Shown here: in pieces, positions 50,128 through 60,144 of the stretch
Numbering within the stretch: the first letter of the stretch is position 1
Layout: every line of letters begins with the position of its first letter
NCBI GenBank assembly: GCA_021772835.1
Contig: JAJFLE010000070.1
Span: 1 to 64,000 of the forward strand
Reading direction: 5' to 3'
DNA: 64,000 bases
From: Mariprofundus sp.
GTDB lineage: Bacteria; Pseudomonadota; Zetaproteobacteria; Mariprofundales; Mariprofundaceae
The notes under the pieces: generated by a model
The model's input: the letters and a program-made list of their open reading frames with translations, nothing else
What the model was told of the DNA's origin: nothing
Databases searched by the model: none
Made by a program: the position numbers and the translations under genes

Positions 50128-51435
50128 TTAATCCAGTTTGGAGCCGACGCGAATCCGGTTCCAGCTCTCCGGTTTGAGGAAACGAGCAGCCTCGGCAGTG
50201 ACTTCATCGAGGCTCACCGCTTCCACGTGCTGAGTCCAGCTGCTCAGATAATCCAAGGGCAATCCGTAGATGCCGATCATGGAGATCAGTTCCACACGTT
50301 CACGGTTGGAGTCCAGTCGCTGGGCAAAGCTGCCGATCAGGTTTTCTTTACTGGCTTTGAGCTGATCCTTGCTGATTTTGCCCGCCGCCATTTCGGCCAA
50401 CACGGTGCGAACCACATCTTCTGCCTGAGTGGCCTGATCAGCACGTGTCTGCAGGCTGATGACAAAAGGACCGGCAACAGCCAGTGGCGAGAAATAGGAA
50501 TAAACGCCATACACCAGGCCACGCTTTTCGCGCACCTCTTCCATCAGGCGAGACCCGAAACCGCCACCACCGAGCATATGGTTGAGAACAAATACCGGGA
50601 AAAATGCTGCATCACTGCGTGCAGCCCCCAGACGGTTCAGCTGCACCATGGTCTGGCTGGTCGGCATGTGCACATCTTTGCTCAAACCCGCCAGCGCTGT
50701 TGGCTGCGGAATATCTGTCAGCATTTGAGCAGGTTTGCCCTGCCAGTCAGCCAATCGGGCTTCAAGCAAAGGCAGCAATTCGGCCAGTGTGATGTCACCG
50801 CTGACAGCCAGCACCGCACCCGACGGTTTGACCTGTCTGGCAAATAAAGATTTTACATCGTTAAGGCTGATCGTTGCCAGTGACTCCATGGTGCCCGATG
50901 GTCTGTGGCCGTACGGATGATCGCCAAACAGCAGTTCGACAGCAGCCTGTGCAGCCTGTACACCCGGCTCCTCTTTTTCTTTCTGTGCCGCAGCCAGGGT
51001 ATCCTGCTTCATGATAGCAAAGCGTTTTTTGTTCCAGCCTGGCTGTTTCAGCAATTCGCTAAAGGCATCCAGCCCGGGGGTCAATGCATCCTTCAAGACA
51101 GTCAAAGAGATACTCAGTGTATCCTGACCGGCACCTGCACCCAGTTGAATAGCATCCTGATCGAGCATGTCTGCCCAGGAGATATGATCGTGTCTGGCCG
51201 TATGATCAGCCAACATACCAGCCAACATGGTCGCTGTACCACCCTTACCCTTGGCATCAAAAGCACTGCCGGCAGGGATCACCAAAGTCATGGAAAGCAT
51301 GGGTACGTTATGCGCCTCCATCAGCAGGACAGAAAGGCCATTGGGCAGGGTTGCTTGTTGAATCGGAGGCACAGCCTGTGCGGCAGGCATGGCGAAAAAC
51401 AGGGCAGTGATCATTGATATCAGACGTAACTTCAT
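50128..51435 (-). CDS. Exported M16-family peptidase homologue, non-catalytic subunit
   Basis: A signal peptide (MKLRLISMITALFFAMPAAQA/VP) precedes two M16 halves. The zinc motif HxxEH of active members is absent; the aligned stretch reads GGTATMLAGMLADH. The C-terminal substrate-contact motif is kept (GSRLMEEVREKRGLVYGVYS). This matches the regulatory partner of heterodimeric M16B proteases. It is coupled by ATGA to the catalytic partner encoded just upstream. The pair should act in the periplasm on peptides; the substrate is unknown. Confidence 0.9.
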   Translation of the reverse strand: MKLRLISMITALFFAMPAAQAVPPIQQATLPNGLSVLLMEAHNVPMLSMTLVIPAGSAFDAKGKGGTATMLAGMLADHTARHDHISWADMLDQDAIQLGAGAGQDTLSISLTVLKDALTPGLDAFSELLKQPGWNKKRFAIMKQDTLAAAQKEKEEPGVQAAQAAVELLFGDHPYGHRPSGTMESLATISLNDVKSLFARQVKPSGAVLAVSGDITLAELLPLLEARLADWQGKPAQMLTDIPQPTALAGLSKDVHMPTSQTMVQLNRLGAARSDAAFFPVFVLNHMLGGGGFGSRLMEEVREKRGLVYGVYSYFSPLAVAGPFVISLQTRADQATQAEDVVRTVLAEMAAGKISKDQLKASKENLIGSFAQRLDSNRERVELISMIGIYGLPLDYLSSWTQHVEAVSLDEVTAEAARFLKPESWNRIRVGSKLD

Positions 51436-52760
51436 GATTTCACCTCCGGCTTCAGCAATCCGGTCGTCGATCGTTCTTGTTTCAACCAGCGTTTCACAGC
51501 TTTTTGGATATCTGCGGGTTCAACCTTGCCGATCTGCTCCAGCCAGTTGTCGCGATTGTTGGCACCTAAGCCCACAACTTCCATATGACCGATCTCTTTG
51601 GCACGCAAATAGAGAGAATCCTGAGCAAACACATTGGCTGCAATAATATTTCGCTTGGCAGCCTTGAGTTGTTTTTCACCCACCGGGTTGCTGGCCATAT
51701 CATCGATCAATGCCCACAGAGCTTTTTCAAAAGCCTCCGGTTTTTGGCCAGGGCCCAGCAGACCGTAGGCATACCAGAGGTCGAGTCCCATTGCCGTTGC
51801 ATCGTATCCTGCGCTGGCTGCAAAGGCTTTGCGCTGCGCATCGACAATTTCACGTGACAGGCGAGCAGAACGGCCACCGGCCATGATATGTGTAGCCAGA
51901 GCAAGCGCTGCGGCCTCTCGATCATTTTCACCCGGCTTCCATACCGGCACAGGAACCGTGACCGCCAGCATAGGCAGCTGGGCGGGCACCTCTACCATGA
52001 TACGTTTAGGGCCGAAGGGCTCGGGCTCCACCGGATTGAAACGCGGACTTACGGGTTTCGCTTTCAAACGACCGAAGGTTTTTGCAACGGTCTTTTCCAT
52101 CTCGGCAAAATCGACATCGCCAACTACGACCACAATGGCGTTACCCGGCACATAATGTTTATTATAAAAGGCTTTCACATCCTCAATGCTTAACTTCTCC
52201 AGATCCTGCATCCAACCAATCACCGGATTACGATAGGGGTGCAGGCGCAGAGACGCGGCGGAGAGCTCTTCGAACATACGACTGTTCGGATCATCCTCGG
52301 TACGCATACGACGCTCTTCCATGATCACCTTGATCTCTTTCTGGAAATCCTCATCGCGCAGTCTCAGGTTGGCAAAACGCTCAGCTTCCATGCCCAGAAC
52401 TTCAGACACACGATGGGAAGGCACTGTTTCAAAATAAGCAGTATAATCGTTACTGGTAAAGGCGTTGTCGTTACCACCCATGGCCGAAATGCGCTTGCTG
52501 TATTCGCCCGGCCCCAGCTTTTTCGAACCTTTGAACATCATATGCTCAAACACATGCGCCAGTCCTGTTTTACCGGGCAATTCATCACGTCCGCCCACCT
52601 TCAACCAGATCTGAACCATGGCAACAGGAGCGGAATGATCCTCTTCAACAATCAGTTTGACGCCGTTTTTAAATTCAGCCTGTTGCAGTTGGCCTGCATG
52701 GGCAGAAAAAACAGACAAGCTGCTTAGTAACATCAGTAACGTGGTCAGTCGAAATAGCAT
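51432..52760 (-). CDS. Exported M16-family zinc peptidase, catalytic subunit
   Basis: A signal peptide (MLFRLTTLLMLLSSLSVFSAHA/GQ) starts at the ATG at 52760, which has GGAG; the longer frame to 52823 is unsupported. The inverted zinc motif HVFEH follows in GLAHVFEHMMFKGSKK, with a downstream glutamate (MEAERFANLRL, then EERRMRTEDDP) as third ligand. It forms a heterodimer in this family with the inactive partner encoded next. Length of 442 is typical for an M16B subunit. Confidence 0.93.
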   Translation of the reverse strand: MLFRLTTLLMLLSSLSVFSAHAGQLQQAEFKNGVKLIVEEDHSAPVAMVQIWLKVGGRDELPGKTGLAHVFEHMMFKGSKKLGPGEYSKRISAMGGNDNAFTSNDYTAYFETVPSHRVSEVLGMEAERFANLRLRDEDFQKEIKVIMEERRMRTEDDPNSRMFEELSAASLRLHPYRNPVIGWMQDLEKLSIEDVKAFYNKHYVPGNAIVVVVGDVDFAEMEKTVAKTFGRLKAKPVSPRFNPVEPEPFGPKRIMVEVPAQLPMLAVTVPVPVWKPGENDREAAALALATHIMAGGRSARLSREIVDAQRKAFAASAGYDATAMGLDLWYAYGLLGPGQKPEAFEKALWALIDDMASNPVGEKQLKAAKRNIIAANVFAQDSLYLRAKEIGHMEVVGLGANNRDNWLEQIGKVEPADIQKAVKRWLKQERSTTGLLKPEVKS

Positions 52761-52905
52761 GTGGTCTCCGAGCGCTTGTTTTTTGTGAAGCGCGATGATG
52801 GGGGAAAGGATCAATCGACGCAAACGTCATAAGCAGGGCAGAGAGGGGAATGATTCCTCCCTGTCATCGGCGTCGTAATCGGCACTGCTCTTGCTAAACC
52901 ATACA

Positions 52906-53853
52906 ATGATTCGCGCCATAGAGACATGCTGGAATATACCTGCCCTGATTCAACGATCACTGGCTGCACGTATCGCAGTCATTCTGGGCATTTTGTTTTT
53001 TGCCGGATCAGCCATGTTAGTCCTGTTTCTCGAGCAACGAGGTCAAATTACTGTCGCTGTATCGGTTCTGTTACTTCTGACTTTGGCGCTGTGGTTTTTC
53101 CTGCATCGTATGGTCGTGCGCCCCATCCTGTTGTTGCAGAAGCTGGCACGCAAAATAGGCACCGATGAAGATCGCTCTAAAGTTGACCTCTCCACGCGTC
53201 GGGATGAAATTGGCAGCCTTGGCATCACACTGCTTGCTACCGAGAGGGAGGTTGCACGGCAGCAGCAGGAACTGCTTGTTCTGGCTGGCAAGATGGATAA
53301 CGAACGCAGGCAAGATCCGCTGACCAAGCTGCATAACCGCCGCCACCTCTATCTTGAGGGGCCCAAACAGTTTGCCATGGCGCACCGGCTGGGTTATGCG
53401 GTTTCGGTGATGATGATAGATCTGGACTTTTTCAAAAAAATCAACGACACCTATGGCCATGCCGCAGGCGATAAGGTGCTGGTCGACGTGGCAGGTACCC
53501 TGCTAAAACATTGCCGGGCCTATGACATCCTGATCCGTTTCGGCGGCGAGGAGTTTACGCTGGTCATGCTCAACTGCAATGATGAGCAGTCGTTTCAGGC
53601 TGCCGAGCGCATCCGCGAAGATATTGCATGCATGCAGATCGCTTACGAACAACACCATCGCATTCCGGTCACCTCCAGCATTGGTGTGTGCAGCGGCAAA
53701 TCCATGGAGATGGAGCAGATGATTCTGATTGCCGATGAAGCCGTGTATCAGGCCAAGGAGGCTGGACGAAACTGCGTACGGCATGCGGGCTTCGATGGTA
53801 CCCAAGGCCCGGAGTCGGACTGTTTCAGCGAAACAACAGCTGACAGGGTTTGA
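52906..53853 (+). CDS. Membrane diguanylate cyclase (HAMP-GGDEF)
   Basis: Two membrane helices (about 15-60) lead to a HAMP-like linker and a short coiled coil. The GGDEF domain has the DxDFFKKINDTYGHAAGD metal site, the active motif GGEEF in LIRFGGEEF, and an RxxD inhibitory site (RAYD) five residues before it, so it should make c-di-GMP with product inhibition. The N-terminus lacks a large sensor domain. ATG at 52906 is preferred to the TTG at 52891. The RDD gene follows after four bases. Confidence 0.9.
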   Translation: MIRAIETCWNIPALIQRSLAARIAVILGILFFAGSAMLVLFLEQRGQITVAVSVLLLLTLALWFFLHRMVVRPILLLQKLARKIGTDEDRSKVDLSTRRDEIGSLGITLLATEREVARQQQELLVLAGKMDNERRQDPLTKLHNRRHLYLEGPKQFAMAHRLGYAVSVMMIDLDFFKKINDTYGHAAGDKVLVDVAGTLLKHCRAYDILIRFGGEEFTLVMLNCNDEQSFQAAERIREDIACMQIAYEQHHRIPVTSSIGVCSGKSMEMEQMILIADEAVYQAKEAGRNCVRHAGFDGTQGPESDCFSETTADRV

Positions 53854-53857
53854 CGGC

Positions 53858-54370
53858 ATGCCCCGTGAGTTGCTTCACTGCTATCATCAGCCCATGCGAG
53901 ATCATGAGCAGCTGCAACCCGGATCTCCGGATGAGATCATCAGCTGCGCAGCCGACATGGAATATGGTGGTTTCTGGATTCGTGTTGCCGCGACCATCAT
54001 CGACTCATTGCTGATTATTTTGCTTACCGTACCCGTGCTCTACGCCATCTACGGTGATCAATACTTCAATCCCGACCTGTTTGCTTCCGGCTTCTGGGAT
54101 TCTCTGATTTCATGGGGACTTCCGGCCATCGCCATTGTCACATTCTGGATTTATCGCGCTGCAACTCCCGGCAAGATTATGTTGCACCTGAGGATTGTAG
54201 ATGCAAACAGCGGAGAACATCCCACAACCCGCCAATTTATTATCCGCTTTTTCACCCATCACATCTCATCGGTCGCACTTGCTGCAGGTCTCATCTGGGT
54301 TGCCTTCGATAAACGTAAACAAGGCTGGCACGATAAACTTGCCGGGACGGTAGTTATTAAAAGCAGGTAA
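53858..54370 (+). CDS. RDD-family membrane protein
   Basis: About 170 residues with RDD features: GGFWIRVAATIIDSLLIILL (the Arg and Asp), AATPGKIMLHLRIVD, and WHDKLAGTVVI at the end. Three hydrophobic segments are present. RDD proteins are small membrane proteins of unknown function, in some cases ion exchangers. The start could be ATG 53858 or 53894; the former lies four bases after the diguanylate cyclase gene. Confidence 0.82.
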   Translation: MPRELLHCYHQPMRDHEQLQPGSPDEIISCAADMEYGGFWIRVAATIIDSLLIILLTVPVLYAIYGDQYFNPDLFASGFWDSLISWGLPAIAIVTFWIYRAATPGKIMLHLRIVDANSGEHPTTRQFIIRFFTHHISSVALAAGLIWVAFDKRKQGWHDKLAGTVVIKSR

Positions 54371-54454
54371 CCCTGTTTGTCCCATATTCAGGGGACAGAC
54401 AACAGCAAACGAACGTGCTGCAATCTCGTGCATTGATGCAAGAGGAGGCTGGCG

Positions 54455-55444
54455 ATGGAACAGCAATACTGTTTTGCCTGGTGGAATCTGGAAAATCTGT
54501 TTGATGTGGATGGCGCTCTCGATCGTCCCGAATGGCTGCAAAAAGAGCTGAAAGGTGAACTGAAAGAGTGGAATGCCACTGCCCTGATGCAGAAACTGAG
54601 CCAGATTGCTCAGGTGATCACAGCCATGAACAATGGAGCTGGCCCTGACCTGATCGGAGTCTGCGAGATCGAGTCACGAGCTGTGCTGGAAAAGCTGGTG
54701 GCAAGTCTCAACCTGCCGTCACGGAATTACGATATCATACATGAAGATACTCAGGACAAGCGTGGCATTGATGTCGCTTTTATCTACGACACGCAGCAGT
54801 TCGATGTTGAGACAGATGCGGGCAGCGGTAAAAAAATGATCTTTTCGCACCTGATCCAGAAGCGCAGTGCCACGCGTGATATCGTGCAGGTCAACCTTGT
54901 CAGCAAACAGGGAGAGCCGTTCATAGTGATCGGCAATCACTGGCCGTCACGCATGGGCGGCGAACTGGAATCCGAGCCCTATCGCATGATTGCCGGTGAA
55001 ACGCTGGCTTACTTCATGCAGCGCATCCAGGAGCTTCGTAAAGATGTGCCGGTGTTTGTCATGGGCGATTTTAATGATGAACCGTTCAACCGCTCAATGA
55101 GTGACTATGCGCTCTCCACCCATAGTCGTTCCAAGGTGACCCGCGCCAGAAGCAGACCGATGCTGCTCAATCTGATGTGGCGACTGATGGATGGCAGCCG
55201 CGGCACCCATAGCTATGGCAATGTCTGGGGCATGCTCGATCAGGTGCTGCTCAACAAGGGTGCGCTGAAAAAGGAGGGTTTGTACTGCAAGCCGGAAGAC
55301 ATCAATATTTTCACCATTCCCGGCATGGTGGATGGCAACAAAATAGTTCGCCATGGCCGCCCGTGCAAAAAGAAAGAGTACAACCCTAACGGTTTTTCCG
55401 ATCACCTGCCGGTAACGTTTCTCGTCCGCGAAAAAATCAGCTGA
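54455..55444 (+). CDS. Endonuclease/exonuclease/phosphatase-family protein
   Basis: The 329-residue protein has the EEP fold: WWNLENLFD near the N-terminus, DLIGVCEIES with the metal-binding Glu, GIDVAFIYD, IGNHWPSRMGGE, FVMGDFNDEP and FSDHLPVTFLV at the end with the catalytic Asp-His. There is no signal peptide. GAGG before the ATG fits a start. Members cut DNA, RNA or phosphoesters; the substrate is unknown. It may be in the same transcript as the RDD gene. Confidence 0.85.
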   Translation: MEQQYCFAWWNLENLFDVDGALDRPEWLQKELKGELKEWNATALMQKLSQIAQVITAMNNGAGPDLIGVCEIESRAVLEKLVASLNLPSRNYDIIHEDTQDKRGIDVAFIYDTQQFDVETDAGSGKKMIFSHLIQKRSATRDIVQVNLVSKQGEPFIVIGNHWPSRMGGELESEPYRMIAGETLAYFMQRIQELRKDVPVFVMGDFNDEPFNRSMSDYALSTHSRSKVTRARSRPMLLNLMWRLMDGSRGTHSYGNVWGMLDQVLLNKGALKKEGLYCKPEDINIFTIPGMVDGNKIVRHGRPCKKKEYNPNGFSDHLPVTFLVREKIS

Positions 55445-55579
55445 CCCTCAGAAGACCAGATCGGGCGCTCCTCACGCTCTCAGTGCGAGCCCTGCCTGGG
55501 GGTATGGGTCTATGTCCATAGTCCCCGTGTTGCTGAATGACGTAGTGCGGCCACGTATGGATGCTCAGCTAGATTGCTG

Positions 55580-56821
55580 CTACGACTGGCTCGCAAAGCA
55601 GTGTCTGTTTTTGCCTGCATTTTTGGCCTGATACATTGCAGTGTCCGACTCTTTAACAAGATCATCGGCATTGTCGGCATGTTCAGGATAGCCTGCTATT
55701 CCAATGCTGGCCCCTACGTTGCAACTGTTGCCCTTGAATTCAACAGGTTCATTTAGAGCTTTAATAATGTTACCTGCGATGCGTGGCACTTCGTCGAGGC
55801 TCTGGAGGTTCGTTAAAATGACGGTAAATTCATCGCCGCCCATTCTGGCAGCAATATCGGATTCTCTGATGCTATTCCGTAGCCGTTTTCCCACCTCTTT
55901 CAGCAGGCTGTCACCCATATCATGTCCGAGTGTATCATTGACCGCTTTGAAGCCATCAAGGTCAATAAACAGCAGTGCCAGCATAGTTCCTGAACGTTTG
56001 CACTGAGATAAACTAAATTCCAGCCTTTCATAGAACAGTGTTCTGTTGGGCAGTTTTGTCAGTTGATCATAGAGAGCCAGCTGGGTCATTTTATTTTCTG
56101 CTTTTTTGCGCTCAGTAATATCACGCAGAATACCAACAAAATGCTGAGTTCCAGCCAGCATCATTTCATTGACATTGAGTTCAAGCGGGAACGTCTCTCC
56201 ACTTTTACGCAAACCGGTTACTTCCCGATAGTGACCAAGTATGTTTTGTACGCCTGTGCGCATGTAACTTCGCAGGTAAGAGTCGTGCATGCCCTTGTGA
56301 GGTTCGGGCATTAGTGTGCTGATGTTCTTTCCGATCAGTTCATCTTTTTTGTAGCCGAATATCTGTTCAATAGCAGGGTTGGCATTTTCGATAACCCCCC
56401 TTGTGTTGATGGTTACAATACCTTCACAAACATTGTGAATCACGGCCTTCAGGCGAGACTGATTTTCCCATAAGTCTTCCTTGACTGTTTGCAGTCGCGA
56501 AATAATCTGCCAGAAAAGCTTGGCTTCCTGACCACCAATAACGCCGCCAGCACCAACACGTTTGGCAGCAATATCTGAAATGTTGTCACTGTTGGTCATA
56601 TTGAAAACTATACATGAACCAACGCTATCCAGGGCCTGCTCCATATCGGTAAAAACCGGAATATTTAGTGCTTTGGCATGCTGAATGCCCATTGCATCCT
56701 CATTGGGATCAACGACACCGACAATCTTGGTCAGATGCTCCTCAGTAAAAGCATCCAGGATGGCTGTGCCGCCACGACCCGCACCAATAATTAATATCGG
56801 ATCACCGTGTTGATTATTCAT
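55580..56821 (-). CDS. Diguanylate cyclase with Rossmann-fold input domain (Rossmann-PAS-GGDEF)
   Basis: The ATG at 56821 has GGGAG upstream; TTG at 56827 adds two residues. Domain 1 (about 5-105) begins PILIIGAGRGGTAILDAF and contains IVGVVDPNEDAMG and HAKALNIPVFTDMEQAL, the pattern of an NAD(P)- or nucleotide-binding Rossmann domain such as those of dehydrogenases and Rex/CoA-binding proteins. Domain 2 is a PAS (about 120-240, FGYKKDELIGKNISTLMPEPH). Domain 3 is a GGDEF with FIDLDGFKAVNDTLGHDMGD, GGDEF and an RxxD site (RESD). It is cytosolic. A redox- or ligand-sensing cyclase is the natural inference. Confidence 0.85.
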   Translation of the reverse strand: MNNQHGDPILIIGAGRGGTAILDAFTEEHLTKIVGVVDPNEDAMGIQHAKALNIPVFTDMEQALDSVGSCIVFNMTNSDNISDIAAKRVGAGGVIGGQEAKLFWQIISRLQTVKEDLWENQSRLKAVIHNVCEGIVTINTRGVIENANPAIEQIFGYKKDELIGKNISTLMPEPHKGMHDSYLRSYMRTGVQNILGHYREVTGLRKSGETFPLELNVNEMMLAGTQHFVGILRDITERKKAENKMTQLALYDQLTKLPNRTLFYERLEFSLSQCKRSGTMLALLFIDLDGFKAVNDTLGHDMGDSLLKEVGKRLRNSIRESDIAARMGGDEFTVILTNLQSLDEVPRIAGNIIKALNEPVEFKGNSCNVGASIGIAGYPEHADNADDLVKESDTAMYQAKNAGKNRHCFASQS

Positions 56822-57297
56822 AAACAAAATCTCCCGGATGAAGAAAAGTAAGCTTTAGTGCAGGCCATCACACAATGAATCCGTGATGATTTCTTACGCA
56901 ATCATCCTGAATGGTGGAGAACTAGCAAGCGTGCTACTTTTTCCTTATAGGTGATACTGCCACATGCGAGCAGGGTTAAAGGTCATATTTATGATGTAAT
57001 GAACGCCCAGAGGCGGGCCCGTGTTGTGCAAAAACGTAGGTTGATTTTTATAACTGGCGCTTTTTTCATCGGCCGCTCCTCCCTGCAGAGAAGCCTTGTT
57101 CCTCCATATGCGATGTTATGCCATGCATCATCGGGATGAAATTTCCACTGTGGAACTCCTCTTGTTGGCAGGATTATTAAAGTATGGGAAGGTCGATAAA
57201 TTCAACATTATTCAAGAGGCGGTACGCCCGGTCCTTCAGTTCTCGATCAGTCTGGTTGAGGGGGCTGATATGGCCCGAGAATTGCTGCTTTCCACAT
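56822..57297. other. Intergenic region with a possible small overlapping ORF
   Basis: This 476-base stretch lies between the divergent Rossmann-cyclase and EAL genes. Promoters for both are expected here, but no clear -35/-10 pair was found. A frame from about 57096 to 57395 reads plausibly as protein (for example VELLLLAGLLKYGKVDKFN) and overlaps the EAL gene start in another frame; I do not accept it as a gene without comparative support. Confidence 0.4.
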
Positions 57298-60006
57298 ATG
57301 AAAATAAAAACACTCAGCCTGAAGATGCGCATTCTCCTCCCTTTGGCCTTGGTGGCGTTAGTCGTGTTTTTCATGTCAGCACGCAATCTCATTGACATAG
57401 AAAACGAACATCTAAGCGATAGCATTATGCAGAGCACCATGTCTGTGCAGGAATTTTTCAAGAATGCGTTAATTGCTGATGCCGAGACCATGGCGGTTAG
57501 TCTGGAATTTATTGGCCAAGATAAAACCATACTCACCGCACTCAAAACCAGAGATCGTAAGGCATTGTTATCCCAAGCATTCCCTGTGTTTGAACGGCTG
57601 AAAAAAAAGCACGATGTGACCCACTTCTATTTTCATGATCCCAAACGGGTCAACCTGCTTCGTGCTCATCAACCGCAGCGCTATGGTGATGTCATTGACC
57701 GGTTCACTGCTCTTGATGCCGAGCGAACAGGCAGCCTTGCCCAAGGCATTGAGCTTGGGCCGCTAGGCACCTTCACCTTGCGGGTAGTCGACCCCATTTA
57801 CGAGGGAACACAGCTTCTCGGTTATATCGAGCTGGGCAAAGAGATCGATGCCACACTTTTAAACATACATAAAGCCTTAAGCGTTGAGCTTTATGTACTT
57901 ATCGACAAGCAGTATCTGGATCAAACGGCTTGGAAATCGGGCATGCAGATGCTTGGCCGGGAGAACAGCTGGAATCTGCTTTCATCTGCCGTACTCATAT
58001 CTCAATCGCGCCCGGAAATACCAACTGAACTTTTCAGAAAAGTCCTTACTCAAGGATCAGATCAAAAACTGGCCGTGGAAAAAGATGTGCAGCTCAATGG
58101 CCTGACATACTGGGCGGGAAGTATCCCACTTCAGGATGCCGGCGGGCGAAATGTCGGTACGATTGTCATGCTGCGTGATATTACAGGTCTTGCTAAACAG
58201 GCATGGGATGCATTTCGTAGGTTATCAATATTCGGTATTCTCACAGGTTTTATTATGTTCGGTCTGTTCTACCTGATACTGGTGCGTACAGAACTCAGAA
58301 TTCTGGCTGACCAGGTGCGCATTGTTGAAAGTGAACAACGTATGGGGCGTATTCTTGAAAACTCATGGGATGAGATTTATGTTTTTGAAGAGGATTCGCT
58401 ACATTTTATAGATGTGAGCGAGGGTGCATGCAGGAATCTGGGGTACACCCTGGAAGAGCTGAAGGCCCTCACCCCCGTTGATTTGAAACCCGAGGTTACA
58501 GCAGAGCAGTTCATGGCTTTAGCTTCTCCATTGTATAGCGGAGAAAAGGAGCAACTCGTCCTTGAAACAACTCACAGGCGCAAGGATGGATCGACTTACC
58601 CAGTTGATGTGCGGTTGCAATACTTAAAAAGGGAAATCCCGCCGGTCTTTGTAGCTATTGTTCAAGACATCAGTGAACGCAATGCTTACATAGCAGAACT
58701 GGAATATAAGGCGTTACATGATAATTTAACCGGTCTGCCCAGCCGGGCACTTTTTCATGATCGGCTGTTACATGAAATAGATGTCGCTGCTCGTGAGGTA
58801 AAACCACTAGCCGTGGCAATACTGAACATGAGTCGATTTCAAGAGATTAACAACACATTGGGTCGCCACAATGGCGATCTGATCCTGCAACAGATTGCCG
58901 CACGCTTGCTCGCTGTGTTTCGCAAGGTGGATACGATTGCTCGCATAGGTGGCGATGAGTTCGCTGTCACATTGCCGGGCGTAGGGCATGAGCATATTGG
59001 GGTTGTGGCAAAGAAGATCAAACAAGCGCTGGAAGAGTTTTTTGTCTTAGAGGACACACCGATTGAAGTGAGTGCAAGTGTTGGTGTGGCGCTTTACCCA
59101 GATCATGGCGAAGACCCGCTGACCTTGTTGCGGCATGCAGATGTGGCGGCACGTCTGGCCAAAATAGATAGAAATGGTATGAACGTTTATGATTCCGAGC
59201 AAGACTCATACAGCATGAAACGCCTGACCCTTATGGGCGAATTGCGCCACGCCATCATTGACGGAGATCTGTCGCTTTATTGCCAGCCTAAGGTGGATAT
59301 GAAAACGTCCAAAGTAACGGATGTCGAGGCCCTGGTGCGTTGGCAGCACCCACGATACGGTATGATCTCGCCAGCAGAGTTCATCCCACTGGCGGAGCAG
59401 ACAGGGTTAATCAAAGCACTCACGATGTGGGTTCTTGATGAGGCAATTCGGCAACAAAGTATCTGGCAGAAGGCCGGGCTGAATGTCGGCGTTGCCATTA
59501 ATCTTTCGACACGAAATCTGATTGATCCGAAGCTACCTGCGCATATTGCTTCTCTCCTGAGTGAATATGGTGTGGCTGCCAATACCATCACGTTGGAGAT
59601 TACCGAAAGCGCGATCATGGCTCACCCGGAAGCCTGCATGAAGGTGGTCTCGCAACTGAAAGCGTTGGGCGCAAGTCTGTCGATTGACGACTTTGGCACG
59701 GGCTATTCGTCACTTGCCTACCTCAGCAAATTGCCGGTGAGTGAGCTCAAAATAGACCAAAGTTTTATCTTTAGCATGCTTGAGGATGCAGGAAATGCAT
59801 TAATCGTTCGATCTACCATAGACTTGGGCCATAGCTTCAATCTTAAAGTAATCGCCGAAGGCGTTGAAAATAAAGATGTTTGGGCCGAGTTGGAGGCCCT
59901 GGGGTGTGACAAGGTGCAGGGGTATTATGTTAGCCGACCACTTCCTCTGGGTGATTTTTTCAAGTGGTATCATGAGTCATCGTGGGGATCGGCTGGCAGA
60001 GACTGA
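57298..60006 (+). CDS. Membrane sensor PAS-GGDEF-EAL phosphodiesterase with degenerate GGDEF
   Basis: From the ATG at 57298 (902 residues): a membrane helix, a large periplasmic dCACHE-like domain (about 35-300), a second membrane helix, a PAS domain, then GGDEF and EAL. The GGDEF keeps the motif but the first metal site reads ILNMSRFQEINN where LDIDGFKEIND is usual, so cyclase activity is doubtful. The EAL is intact: DVEALVRWQHP, EITESAIM, LSIDDFGTGYSSLAYL, VIAEGVEN. It should break down c-di-GMP in response to an external signal. The frame is open to 57184 but the extension is not needed. Confidence 0.88.
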   Translation: MKIKTLSLKMRILLPLALVALVVFFMSARNLIDIENEHLSDSIMQSTMSVQEFFKNALIADAETMAVSLEFIGQDKTILTALKTRDRKALLSQAFPVFERLKKKHDVTHFYFHDPKRVNLLRAHQPQRYGDVIDRFTALDAERTGSLAQGIELGPLGTFTLRVVDPIYEGTQLLGYIELGKEIDATLLNIHKALSVELYVLIDKQYLDQTAWKSGMQMLGRENSWNLLSSAVLISQSRPEIPTELFRKVLTQGSDQKLAVEKDVQLNGLTYWAGSIPLQDAGGRNVGTIVMLRDITGLAKQAWDAFRRLSIFGILTGFIMFGLFYLILVRTELRILADQVRIVESEQRMGRILENSWDEIYVFEEDSLHFIDVSEGACRNLGYTLEELKALTPVDLKPEVTAEQFMALASPLYSGEKEQLVLETTHRRKDGSTYPVDVRLQYLKREIPPVFVAIVQDISERNAYIAELEYKALHDNLTGLPSRALFHDRLLHEIDVAAREVKPLAVAILNMSRFQEINNTLGRHNGDLILQQIAARLLAVFRKVDTIARIGGDEFAVTLPGVGHEHIGVVAKKIKQALEEFFVLEDTPIEVSASVGVALYPDHGEDPLTLLRHADVAARLAKIDRNGMNVYDSEQDSYSMKRLTLMGELRHAIIDGDLSLYCQPKVDMKTSKVTDVEALVRWQHPRYGMISPAEFIPLAEQTGLIKALTMWVLDEAIRQQSIWQKAGLNVGVAINLSTRNLIDPKLPAHIASLLSEYGVAANTITLEITESAIMAHPEACMKVVSQLKALGASLSIDDFGTGYSSLAYLSKLPVSELKIDQSFIFSMLEDAGNALIVRSTIDLGHSFNLKVIAEGVENKDVWAELEALGCDKVQGYYVSRPLPLGDFFKWYHESSWGSAGRD

Positions 60007-60144
60007 ATAGTGACCGATCTTTGGTCTGAGGCGGGATTCGAAAGCAGTCATGCTTCCGATTAAACATGGTTCTAGTTGCGAACAACCGGCCGATGCGTAG
60101 CGTTCCGCTCCCCTTTATTCTATTCATCCCGGAGCAGCTATCTT

